Source: Klebsiella pneumoniae
GTDB taxonomy: Bacteria > Pseudomonadota > Gammaproteobacteria > Pseudomonadales > Pseudohongiellaceae
Length of the DNA stretch: 64,000 nucleotides
Reading direction: 5' to 3'
NCBI GenBank assembly: GCA_945877175.1
Contig: CAMCRC010000003.1
Location: 1-64,000 of the forward strand
The translations under genes and the position numbers were made by a program. The notes below the pieces were generated by a model. The model had not been told where the DNA came from. It did not search any database and was given only the letters and a program-made list of their open reading frames with translations. Of this stretch, positions 28,278 through 36,453 are shown in pieces (within the stretch, counting starts at the first letter, position 1; every line of letters starts with the position of its first letter).

Positions 28278-28318
28278 CTGAAAGGTGGCATTGCCTGTCG
28301 CGCAACGCCACCTTTCAG
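28278..28318 (+). terminator. 12-bp hairpin directly after mucD
   Basis: CTGAAAGGTGGC (28278-28289) pairs perfectly with GCCACCTTTCAG (28307-28318), with inner TTGC/GCAA pairing. It starts two bases after the mucD stop. The T residues lie inside the stem and no U-run follows, so it may act as a weak terminator or as a 3'-end stabiliser. Confidence 0.55.
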
Positions 28319-28504
28319 CAGAATGTTTTCAAGGCACTTTGACGATTGCAGCCCACTGATATTCCGCCGGAAATTCACTGACAGCCCCAACCTGATACTG
28401 TAGACTTGCCGCCTTGAAAACGAGGTGGGGCGTGCTCTTGTTTTGTTCGTGCCTGACATGCCTCGTACCTCGCCCATTAATTTTCGACTTTGTGATCCTA
28501 TCCT

Positions 28505-30304
28505 GTGAGTGATTTAAGCCACATCCGCAATTTTTCCATCATCGCGCACATCGACCATGGCAAATCCACCCTCGCAGATCGCTTCATCCAGACCTGTGGC
28601 GGCCTGGAGGAGCGTGAGATGAATGAGCAGGTGCTTGATTCTCTCGATATCGAGCGCGAACGAGGCATCACCATCAAGGCGCAGAGCGTCACTTTGTATT
28701 ACGACAGCAAGGACGGTAGGCGCTATCAGCTCAATTTCATTGATACGCCCGGGCATGTGGACTTCACTTATGAAGTCTCACGCTCGCTGGCCGCATGTGA
28801 AGGTGCGTTGCTCGTTGTGGACGCAGGTCAGGGTGTCGAAGCGCAGTCCGTAGCGACCTGCTACACCGCCATCGAGCAGGGATTGGAAGTGATCCCCGTG
28901 CTCAACAAGATGGACCTGCCGCAAGCTGAGCCTGAGAAAGTGCGTCAGGAGATCGAAGAGATCATCGGTATTGATGCCTCCCAGGCGGTGTGCGCCAGTG
29001 CCAAAACAGGCATGGGCATCATCGACATCCTAGAGGAGCTCGTGCGCCTGGTCCCCCCCCCACAGGGAGATACGGAAGCGCCGCTGCAGGCGCTGATCAT
29101 CGATTCGTGGTTCGACAACTACCTGGGCGTGGTGTCACTGGTCCGCGTCAAGCAGGGTACATTGCGCAAGGGTGACAAGATCATCGCCAAGACCATCGGC
29201 AAGTCACATCTGGTGGATGGCGTGGGGGTGTTTACCCCGAAGCGTCATGAAACCGATATCCTGCGCGCCGGCGAAGTAGGGTTCGTTGTAGCTGGCATCA
29301 AGGAAATCCAAGGGGCACCGGTAGGGGATACCCTGACGCATGCCTCCACTTCCGACGTCGCGGCTCTGGCAGGTTTCAAGAAGATTCAACCGCAGGTCTA
29401 TGCCGGCCTGTTTCCTGTATCTTCCGACGATTTCGAGAGTTTCCGCGACGCGCTGGAAAAGCTGACGCTGAACGATGCCTCGCTCTACTACGAGCCGGAA
29501 AGCTCAGACGCCCTGGGCTTCGGATTCAGGTGCGGCTTCCTCGGCATGCTGCACATGGAGATCATTCAGGAGCGCCTGGAGCGCGAATATGACCTCTCGC
29601 TGATCACCACAGCCCCAACGGTGGTTTACGAAGTGCTGCTCACCAACGGCAAGATTGTGCGTGTTGACAGCCCCTCGGCATTGCCTGCCATTACGTCTAT
29701 CGATGAAATGCGTGAGCCCATAGTGCTGGCCAGTATCCTCGTGCCGCATGAATACCTCGGCAACATCATCAATCTGTGCATCTCTCGTCGTGGCGTACAA
29801 CGCGACATGCAGTTCATCGGTCGGCAGGTGTCCCTGCGTTACGAGCTACCCATGAACGAAGTGGTGCTGGACTTCTTCGACAAGCTCAAATCAGCCAGCC
29901 GTGGCTATGCCTCGCTGGATTATCACTTCATCCGTTTTGAGCCAGCCAATCTTGTCCGCCTTGACGTACTCATCAATGGCGACCGTATAGATGCGCTCGC
30001 GCTGATCGTGCATCGTGAACAGGCACACCACAAAGGGCGTTTGCTTGTGGAGAAAATGAAGGAACTGATTCCTCGCCAAATGTATGATGTGGCCATACAG
30101 GCAGCCATCGGTGGACAGATCATTGCGCGTCAGACCGTCAAGGCACTGCGCAAGAATGTGACTGCGAAATGTTATGGCGGGGATGTGTCCCGCAAGAAGA
30201 AGTTGCTCGAGAAGCAGAAGGCCGGCAAGAAGCGCATGAAGCAGGTGGGCAATATCGAAGTACCCCAGGAGGCATTCCTGGCCGTGCTCAAGGTGGATAG
30301 CTGA
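28505..30304 (+). CDS. lepA: Elongation factor 4 (LepA)
   Basis: LepA is a ribosome-associated GTPase implicated in translation under ionic stress and in 30S biogenesis. The 599-residue protein has G1 [14 protein letters not shown], the switch motif [11 protein letters not shown]3 DTPGHVDF, G4 NKMDLP, then EF-G-like domains and the unique C-terminal domain with its lysine-rich tail ([17 protein letters not shown]). The start is GTG 28505 with a weak ribosome site. It overlaps lepB by one base (TGATG), the standard lepA-lepB operon. Confidence 0.98.
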   Translation: MSDLSHIRNFSIIAHIDHGKSTLADRFIQTCGGLEEREMNEQVLDSLDIERERGITIKAQSVTLYYDSKDGRRYQLNFIDTPGHVDFTYEVSRSLAACEGALLVVDAGQGVEAQSVATCYTAIEQGLEVIPVLNKMDLPQAEPEKVRQEIEEIIGIDASQAVCASAKTGMGIIDILEELVRLVPPPQGDTEAPLQALIIDSWFDNYLGVVSLVRVKQGTLRKGDKIIAKTIGKSHLVDGVGVFTPKRHETDILRAGEVGFVVAGIKEIQGAPVGDTLTHASTSDVAALAGFKKIQPQVYAGLFPVSSDDFESFRDALEKLTLNDASLYYEPESSDALGFGFRCGFLGMLHMEIIQERLEREYDLSLITTAPTVVYEVLLTNGKIVRVDSPSALPAITSIDEMREPIVLASILVPHEYLGNIINLCISRRGVQRDMQFIGRQVSLRYELPMNEVVLDFFDKLKSASRGYASLDYHFIRFEPANLVRLDVLINGDRIDALALIVHREQAHHKGRLLVEKMKELIPRQMYDVAIQAAIGGQIIARQTVKALRKNVTAKCYGGDVSRKKKLLEKQKAGKKRMKQVGNIEVPQEAFLAVLKVDS

Positions 30305-31140
30305 TGGATATCGATTTTTCGCTGGTGTTGCTGGTGCTGGTGATGCTGACCGGCGCCGTTGCCCTGTTTGATCGCATGATCAATGCAGAGCCCCGCCGAC
30401 AGGCGGTCGAGAAACTCAAGGCGGTTCAACAGCCCCCCAGTGAGGCGCTCGCAAATGCCATTGCCGTTGCGGAGCAGGAGCCGGTGGTCGTCGAGTATGC
30501 CAAGTCTTTTTTCCCAGTGTTGCTGATCGTATTGGTCCTGCGCTCCTTTCTTGTGGAACCCTTTCAAATTCCGTCCGGCTCCATGATTCCCACCCTGGAA
30601 GTGGGCGACTTCATCCTGGTGAACAAATTTACCTACGGATTGCGCCTGCCCGTGGTCGGAACCAAGATCGTTGCCATGAATGATCCGAAACGAGGCGAAG
30701 TGATGGTGTTCATTCCGCCGCACGACAGCCGCTATTTCATCAAACGGGTAGTTGGTTTGCCTGGTGATACCATTCGCTATGAAGACAAAGTGCTGTACAT
30801 CAATGACGAACGTGTAGTCTCCGAGCCGATTGACCAGGTTGAAATCGAGATGCCCAATGGCATGATGCAGAGCGGAATCCTGCTCACCGAAAAGCTGGGT
30901 GAGGTGGATCATGAAACTCAAATCATGAATGCCCCATCGCGCGATGGTGGACGGACGGTCTGGGTAGTGCCGGAAGGGCACTACTTCATGATGGGTGACA
31001 ATCGAGACAACAGTGCGGACAGCCGGGTCTGGGGGGCGGTGCCGGAACAGAACATCGTGGGCAAGGCCTTTGCTGTGTGGATGCACAAAGAGGCTGGCTG
31101 GAGCCTGCCTTCCTTCAGCCGCAATGGATTGATTCTCTGA
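30304..31140 (+). CDS. lepB: Signal peptidase I
   Basis: LepB cleaves signal peptides from exported proteins at the outer face of the inner membrane. The 278-residue product has two N-terminal transmembrane segments (SLVLLVLVMLTGAVALF and FFPVLLIVLVLRSFLV) and the catalytic dyad: Ser at about 93 in PSGSMIPTL and Lys at about 147 in YFIKRVVGLPGD. The later box MGDNRDNSADSR is typical. It overlaps lepA by one base and is followed after 106 bases by the DUF4845 gene. Confidence 0.97.
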   Translation: MDIDFSLVLLVLVMLTGAVALFDRMINAEPRRQAVEKLKAVQQPPSEALANAIAVAEQEPVVVEYAKSFFPVLLIVLVLRSFLVEPFQIPSGSMIPTLEVGDFILVNKFTYGLRLPVVGTKIVAMNDPKRGEVMVFIPPHDSRYFIKRVVGLPGDTIRYEDKVLYINDERVVSEPIDQVEIEMPNGMMQSGILLTEKLGEVDHETQIMNAPSRDGGRTVWVVPEGHYFMMGDNRDNSADSRVWGAVPEQNIVGKAFAVWMHKEAGWSLPSFSRNGLIL

Positions 31141-31178
31141 AACGCGCACTGTGTCGCGGTTCGGCAGTGCTTCGACTC

Positions 31179-31184
31179 TATAAT
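31179..31184 (+). promoter_or_regulatory. Possible -10 element before the DUF4845-rnc-era-recO group
   Basis: A perfect TATAAT lies in the lepB-DUF4845 gap, followed by a GC-rich stretch (GTCCCGGG). No convincing -35 is present 16-18 bases upstream. It may give an internal promoter for rnc-era-recO. Confidence 0.35.
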
Positions 31185-31246
31185 GTCCCGGGTCAAACAC
31201 AGGGGATCCACGCTGCGTCGGGATCGTCTCTTTCCAGGAGAGTGCC

Positions 31247-31624
31247 ATGAAGAATCTGTACCTGCCCATGCCAGATTTGCAGCGTGGATTTTCGAAGTTC
31301 GGCCTGCTGATGATGCTGGTCCTGCTTGTCAGCGGACTGACATTCGGGCTGAAAATATTGCCGGTGTATCTGGACCATAATTTCGTGAAAGGCGTGGCCG
31401 AAGAGCTGATCGCAGATGGTCGGGCGGCAACCCTGACGCAGGGCGAGATTCGCGAAGAGATAGCCAATGGTCTGCGTGTCAACAATGTCCGCGACTTCAA
31501 TCTCAACAGCGTCACGCTGGAGCGCGAGAACGCCGAACCTGTCCTTGTCATAGAGTACGAACGCCGTGTCCCTCTGGTGGCCAATATTGATGTCGTCATC
31601 AGCTTTGACGATCGAATCGAATAA
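31247..31624 (+). CDS. DUF4845 domain-containing membrane protein
   Basis: A 125-residue protein with one N-terminal transmembrane helix (KFGLLMMLVLLVSGLTFGLK) and a short periplasmic domain (KILPVYLDHNFVKGVAEELI ... VEYERRVPLVANIDVVISF). Its position between lepB and rnc is typical for this uncharacterised family in pseudomonads and relatives, which supports the call more than any motif. A CAGGAGAG ribosome site precedes ATG 31247. The stop abuts the rnc ATG. Function unknown. Confidence 0.85.
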   Translation: MKNLYLPMPDLQRGFSKFGLLMMLVLLVSGLTFGLKILPVYLDHNFVKGVAEELIADGRAATLTQGEIREEIANGLRVNNVRDFNLNSVTLERENAEPVLVIEYERRVPLVANIDVVISFDDRIE

Positions 31625-32299
31625 ATGACGGCGCCGCTTCGACACCTCGAGAAAGGCGTCGCCTATCAGTTCAAGGACGCTGCGATTGCCGAACAGGCGT
31701 TGACTCATCGCAGTGCCAATCGTCTGAACAACGAGCGTCTGGAGTTTCTGGGCGACTCAGTGCTCGGTTTCCTTATCGCTGAAGAGCTGTTCTTGCGCTT
31801 TCCATTGGCTCCGGAAGGGGAGCTGAGCCGCATGCGTGCAGGACTTGTGAATCAGCAGAGTCTTGCCGACATCGCCACGCGCCTGGGGATCGGAGAGCTG
31901 CTGATCCTCGGCCCGGGCGAGCTCAAATCCGGGGGGCGTCAGCGCGCGTCGATTCTGGCTGATGCATTGGAAGCGGTACTTGGTGCCATTTACAGCGACG
32001 GAGGCCTGGACGCCTGCCGCGCCTGCGTGCTCCGCTTGTTTGCCGGGCAGTTTCTCAAACATGTCAGCTCCGAGCTGCACAAGGACGCCAAAACCCAGCT
32101 GCAGGAGACGCTGCAGGCCCGCGCATTGCCTGTGCCCCGGTACGAAGTCGTCACAGTGGAAGGCACTGATCACGAACAGATATTCGTCGTGTCCTGCCAC
32201 GTCACACTATTGCCGAACGCGACGACAGGCAAAGGTCGCAACCGCAGGCTCGCGGAGCAGGATGCTGCGGGTCAGGCACTGCGGGCCATCGAGTCATGA
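31625..32299 (+). CDS. rnc: Ribonuclease III
   Basis: RNase III cuts double-stranded RNA, including rRNA precursors and structured mRNAs. The 224-residue protein has the catalytic domain with ERLEFLGDSVLGFLIAEELF and the metal-site segment LADALEAVLGAIYSDGG, then a double-stranded-RNA-binding domain (DAKTQLQETLQARALPVPRY; GKGRNRRLAEQDAAGQAL). It begins immediately after the DUF4845 stop and overlaps era by four bases (ATGA). In E. coli RNase III cleaves its own leader; no such hairpin was identified here. Confidence 0.97.
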   Translation: MTAPLRHLEKGVAYQFKDAAIAEQALTHRSANRLNNERLEFLGDSVLGFLIAEELFLRFPLAPEGELSRMRAGLVNQQSLADIATRLGIGELLILGPGELKSGGRQRASILADALEAVLGAIYSDGGLDACRACVLRLFAGQFLKHVSSELHKDAKTQLQETLQARALPVPRYEVVTVEGTDHEQIFVVSCHVTLLPNATTGKGRNRRLAEQDAAGQALRAIES

Positions 32300-33240
32300 A
32301 ACTCTCCACCTATGAAGATCCGCTTATGACAATGCAGGATGATACTCAGAATCAGGAGCGCTGTGGCTTCATCGCCATCGTGGGCCGCCCCAACGTCGGC
32401 AAGTCCACGTTGCTCAATCATCTCCTCGAACAGAAAATCAGTATTACTTCGCGCAAGCCACAGACAACGCGACATCGCATTCTTGGCATCAAGACAGTAG
32501 GTTCTCTGCAGTTTGTCTACGTGGACACGCCAGGCATTCACAAGAGCCAGAAAAAAGCGATCAATCGCGTCATGAACAACACGGCGACCAGTGCGCTGGA
32601 TGGTGTGGATGTAGTGCTGTTTGTCGTCGAGCGCATGGTGTTCAATGAAGAAGATGAAATGGTGCTCGAGGCTCTGAAGAAGGTGAAGGTGCCTGTTCTT
32701 CTCCTTATCAACAAGTGTGACCTGCTGGAATCACCCGGACGTCTGCTGCCGCATATTGAACGGATGGCAAAGAAGCGCGAATTCGCTGAGATCATCCCGC
32801 TGTCCGTACTCTCCAACCACAATCTGGATGCAGTGGAGAAATGCGTGGAGAAGTATCTGCCTCTTGGCCCATTTCTGTATCCTGTAGATCAGGTGACCGA
32901 TCGCAGCTCGCGTTTTCTGGCAGCCGAGATCATTCGCGAGAAGATAACGCGACAACTTGGTGATGAATTGCCTTATGAAGTTACTGTGGAAATTGAGAAA
33001 TACACCATACAGGACGGGATTGTGCACATTCACGGCCTGGTGCTGGTGGACAAGGAAAGTCAGAAGCAGATCATCATCGGTACGCGGGGAGCGCGCATGA
33101 AAACGATCGGCAGCGCCGCGCGGGTCGATATGGAAAAGGCCTTTGACGCAAAGGTCATGTTGAACCTCTGGGTCAAGGTCAAGAGCGGCTGGGCTGACGA
33201 CGAACGCGCCTTGCAGAGTCTTGGTTATCACATCGACTGA
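32296..33240 (+). CDS. era: GTPase Era
   Basis: Era is an essential GTPase that binds the 3' end of 16S rRNA and monitors 30S maturation. The 314-residue product has G1 GRPNVGKSTLL (about 30-37), switch I SRKPQTTRHRI, G3 DTPGIH, G4 NKCD, and the C-terminal KH domain with IIIGTRGARMKTIGSAAR. The N-terminus is about a dozen residues longer than usual; ATG 32335 (MQDD) would give a shorter protein. The chosen ATG overlaps the rnc stop. Confidence 0.96.
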   Translation: MKLSTYEDPLMTMQDDTQNQERCGFIAIVGRPNVGKSTLLNHLLEQKISITSRKPQTTRHRILGIKTVGSLQFVYVDTPGIHKSQKKAINRVMNNTATSALDGVDVVLFVVERMVFNEEDEMVLEALKKVKVPVLLLINKCDLLESPGRLLPHIERMAKKREFAEIIPLSVLSNHNLDAVEKCVEKYLPLGPFLYPVDQVTDRSSRFLAAEIIREKITRQLGDELPYEVTVEIEKYTIQDGIVHIHGLVLVDKESQKQIIIGTRGARMKTIGSAARVDMEKAFDAKVMLNLWVKVKSGWADDERALQSLGYHID

Positions 33241-33257
33241 TTGCGGAGGGCAGGGCG

Positions 33258-33989
33258 ATGATCGCCAGGATCGAATTGCAGCCTGCGTGGGTACTGCATG
33301 CTCAGCCCTTTCAGAACACCAGTCTGCTGGTGGATTTTTTCAGCCTGGACTACGGGCGAGTGCGAGCTGTCGCCAAGGGAGCGCGGCGCCCAAACGCCCG
33401 CAACAAAGCGCTGTTGCAACCATTTCAGCCGCTGCTTGTAAGCATGATGGGGCGCAACGATCTCAAGAATCTCACCGCCATCGAAGTCAGTCATGGGGCG
33501 TTCAGTCTGCATGGCACGCGCTTGTTCAGTGGGCTATATCTGAATGAATTGCTGGTGCGATTGCTGATGAGTCATGAACCTCAGGCAGATTTGTACCGCT
33601 CCTACCAGCAGGCAATCATTGGCTTGAGCACGGATCGAGATGTCATGGCCGTGCTGCGACGTTTCGAGCTCGATCTACTGGACGCTCTCGGATACGGACT
33701 CAATCTCCACGAAGATTGCAGGTCTGGCGAGCCAATCACAGAGGAGGGACGTTATCTCTTTCTGGCCGATGAAGGTTTTGAGCGTCTTGCGGTTCATTCT
33801 GATGCGCACGCGCTCTCTCAAACTCTGTTCAGCGGCGCAGAAATCTGTGCCCTGCGCAGTGGCGAATTTGCTGAAAAATCCCATGGTCGTGCCGCGATGC
33901 GTCTGACGCGAATCGCGTTGCAACGCTTGCTGGGGGACAAGCCGCTCGTGAGTCGAGAGCTGTTCCAGTCGCTGCGCCCCCGGGAATGA
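33258..33989 (+). CDS. recO: DNA repair protein RecO
   Basis: RecO works with RecR to load RecA on SSB-coated single-stranded DNA. The 243-residue protein has the N-terminal OB fold (AWVLHAQPFQNTSLLVDFFS, VRAVAKGARRPNARNKALLQ) and a helical C-terminal domain (LLDALGYGLNLHEDC). A GGAGGGCAGGG ribosome site precedes ATG 33258. It closes the rnc-era-recO unit; the pdxJ gene that often follows is absent and cysM comes next. Confidence 0.93.
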   Translation: MIARIELQPAWVLHAQPFQNTSLLVDFFSLDYGRVRAVAKGARRPNARNKALLQPFQPLLVSMMGRNDLKNLTAIEVSHGAFSLHGTRLFSGLYLNELLVRLLMSHEPQADLYRSYQQAIIGLSTDRDVMAVLRRFELDLLDALGYGLNLHEDCRSGEPITEEGRYLFLADEGFERLAVHSDAHALSQTLFSGAEICALRSGEFAEKSHGRAAMRLTRIALQRLLGDKPLVSRELFQSLRPRE

Positions 33990-34067
33990 TTTTACGGCCC
34001 CGCGGTTTACTTTCAGGCCAAGACAATAAAAGGTAAAATCTCGCCAAATTTTAAGTGAGACACCTTG

Positions 34068-34961
34068 ATGTCCTTTACCTACCCGCTGATCGAATCCCAG
34101 ATAGGCAACACGCCGCTTGTCAAACTCGCGCGCTTGCCTGGCGTCACCAGCAATACACTTCTGGTCAAACTTGAAGGCAATAATCCTGCCGGGTCCGTCA
34201 AGGACCGTCCCGCCTACAACATGATTCTGCAGGCTGAATTGCGCGGCGATATACATCCGGGCGATACCCTCATCGAGGCGACCAGTGGCAATACCGGCAT
34301 AGCACTCGCAATGGTCTGCGCGGTCAAGGGCTACCGTCTCATCCTGATCATGCCAGAGAACATGTCCGCTGAAAGACGTGCGTCGATGTCTGCCTACGGT
34401 GCTCAGCTGATTCTCGTAACCGAAGTACAGGGCATGGAAGGTGCTCGTGACCTGGCTCAGCGCATGTCCCGGGAAGGGCGGGGCAAAGTGCTGGATCAGT
34501 TTGCCAATCCGGACAATCCCAATGCCCACTATCTGCATACCGGTCCCGAGATCTGGCGTGATACCAATGGCACTGTTACGCATTTTGTCTGTTCCATGGG
34601 CACAACAGGCACCATCATGGGCGTTTCGCGTTATTTGAAGGAAAAAAATCCTGCAATTGCCATTGTGGGTCTCCAGCCACGTGAAGGCTCGCGCATTCCC
34701 GGGATCAGGCGCTGGCCGGTGGAATACCTGCCTTCCATTTTCGATGCTTCGCGCGTAGACAAGATCATGGACATCGATCAGGCGGATGCCGAGAACACCA
34801 TGCGAGCGCTCGCCAGAGAGGAAGGTATCTTTTGCGGAGTATCGTCTGGAGGCTCGGTGTTTGCAGCGCTGGAATTGAGCAAGACGCTGAGCAATGCCGT
34901 CATAGTGGCGATCGTCTGTGATCGAGGTGACAGATATCTTTCAACGGGTGTATTTGCCTGA
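34068..34961 (+). CDS. cysM: Cysteine synthase B
   Basis: CysM is a PLP enzyme making cysteine (or S-sulfocysteine from thiosulfate) from O-acetylserine. The 297-residue protein has IGNTPLVKL near the start, the PLP lysine at about 45 in NNPAGSVKDRPAYNM, the substrate loop TSGNTGIALAM, and the phosphate-binding GTTGTIMGVSRYL. The SRIPGIRRWPVEYLP segment is typical of CysM rather than CysK. ATG 34068 is preferred over the adjacent TTG. TAAAAT at 34034 may be part of its promoter, without a clear -35. Confidence 0.93.
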   Translation: MSFTYPLIESQIGNTPLVKLARLPGVTSNTLLVKLEGNNPAGSVKDRPAYNMILQAELRGDIHPGDTLIEATSGNTGIALAMVCAVKGYRLILIMPENMSAERRASMSAYGAQLILVTEVQGMEGARDLAQRMSREGRGKVLDQFANPDNPNAHYLHTGPEIWRDTNGTVTHFVCSMGTTGTIMGVSRYLKEKNPAIAIVGLQPREGSRIPGIRRWPVEYLPSIFDASRVDKIMDIDQADAENTMRALAREEGIFCGVSSGGSVFAALELSKTLSNAVIVAIVCDRGDRYLSTGVFA

Positions 34962-35048
34962 TCGCCCCTTCCGAATTCATGCGCCGAGTCATTGATGCTG
35001 ACCCTGCGTGCCTCCAATGTATGTGCAGATGAGCACCAGGAACAACGT

Positions 35049-36425
35049 ATGAAGAACGCAAGACGCCGCAACAAACTGCCCACTGATGCCTTGGAGCTGC
35101 AAATTCAGCGCCTCAGTCACGACGGGCGCGGCATTGCCAGTATCGAAGGCAAGATTGCCTTCGTCGATGGTGCACTGACCGGTGAGACCGTCAAGGCGCT
35201 CTATGTCGCTCGCCACAAGCAGTACGACGAGCTGCGGGCACAGGAAATTCTGGTGTCGGCCAGCGAGAGGGTGCAGCCTCCCTGTGCCCATGCCAGCGTA
35301 TGTGGAGGCTGTGCAATGCAGCATTTGCATCCCGACGCTCAGGTGCTGTTGAAGGAGCGGGTCCTGCACGAACAAATGCAGCACATTGGCGGACTCACCC
35401 AGTATGAGCACATGCCAGCCATTCGTAGCCAGAGTGTTGCCTATCGCCGCAAGGCGCGACTGGCCGTGCGCTATGTCACCAAGAAAGAGTCCATGCTGGT
35501 AGGGTTTCGCGAGAAGAACAGCACTTTCATTGCGCAGATGACCGACTGTGCGGTGCTCAACCAGAAAGTGTCAGGCTTGATCGCGCCGCTGCGCGTCTTT
35601 CTGGCTGCGCTGGAGTGCCGGTTCACGATTCCGCAGATTGAAGTGGCCGTCGGAGAGCTCCCAACAACGTCGGCAGAGGGCATCCATCCAGCGGAAGATG
35701 TGGTGTTGATCGTGCGACATCTGGAGCCATTGTCCGCAGAGGATCACGAAGCGTTTCTGCAGTTCGCGCGGGACCATGCCGTGCAGATGTACTTTCAACC
35801 GAAGGGACCGGACTCAGTGCACAAGGCCTGGCCTGTTGATGGCGGTGACAGGCTCTATTACCACTTGCCGGATTTCGGTCTGCGCATGGCGTTTCATCCG
35901 ACTGATTTCACACAGGTCAATGGTGAGCTCAATCGGCACATGATAAACCGTGCACTCACCATGCTTGATCCGCAGGAAGATGAACAGATTCTCGACTTGT
36001 TTTGCGGCCTGGGCAATTTCACGTTGCCACTGGCAACACGCAGTCGGTATGTGGTTGGCGTTGAAGGCAGCGAGGAGATGGTCAGGCGTGGGTTTGAAAA
36101 CGCACGTGAGAACGGCCTCAACAACGTCGAATTTCACGCAGCGAATCTGTGCGAGGACTTCGGAGCCAGTAGCTGGGCCGCGCGCAGATACGACAAGATC
36201 CTGCTCGACCCGCCACGCTCAGGAGCTCTGGAAATCATTCCCGTCGTGGCAGCGCTGGGTGCCCGCAAGATTCTTTATATCTCCTGCAATCCTGCAACAC
36301 TGGCGCGCGATGCCGGAGAGCTTGTAAAGCATGGCTATGTGCTCACCCGGGCTGGAGTCATGGACATGTTTCCACATACATCGCATGTTGAGTCCATTGC
36401 CGAGTTCGTGCTCGCCAAGTCCTGA
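35049..36425 (+). CDS. rlmD: 23S rRNA (uracil-1939-C5)-methyltransferase
   Basis: RlmD uses S-adenosylmethionine to methylate U1939 of 23S rRNA. The 458-residue product has an N-terminal TRAM domain (LEIQRLSHDGRGIA-like stretch), a 4Fe-4S site with CAHASVCGGC plus a later cysteine (MTDCAVL), then the Rossmann domain with LDLFCGLGNFTLPLA and DPPRSGA, and the catalytic-cysteine motif ISCNPATLARD. ATG 35049 is chosen because AGGA lies seven bases upstream. It precedes relA by 28 bases, the usual rlmD-relA order. Confidence 0.96.
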   Translation: MKNARRRNKLPTDALELQIQRLSHDGRGIASIEGKIAFVDGALTGETVKALYVARHKQYDELRAQEILVSASERVQPPCAHASVCGGCAMQHLHPDAQVLLKERVLHEQMQHIGGLTQYEHMPAIRSQSVAYRRKARLAVRYVTKKESMLVGFREKNSTFIAQMTDCAVLNQKVSGLIAPLRVFLAALECRFTIPQIEVAVGELPTTSAEGIHPAEDVVLIVRHLEPLSAEDHEAFLQFARDHAVQMYFQPKGPDSVHKAWPVDGGDRLYYHLPDFGLRMAFHPTDFTQVNGELNRHMINRALTMLDPQEDEQILDLFCGLGNFTLPLATRSRYVVGVEGSEEMVRRGFENARENGLNNVEFHAANLCEDFGASSWAARRYDKILLDPPRSGALEIIPVVAALGARKILYISCNPATLARDAGELVKHGYVLTRAGVMDMFPHTSHVESIAEFVLAKS

Positions 36426-36453
36426 AATTCCTGCTGAGAGTTGGTGTCGCCCC

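Noticed and set aside
30172-31599. 475-aa minus-strand ORF across lepA, lepB and the DUF4845 gene
   Set aside because: It runs antisense to three firm genes and shows no family motif; it is a shadow ORF.
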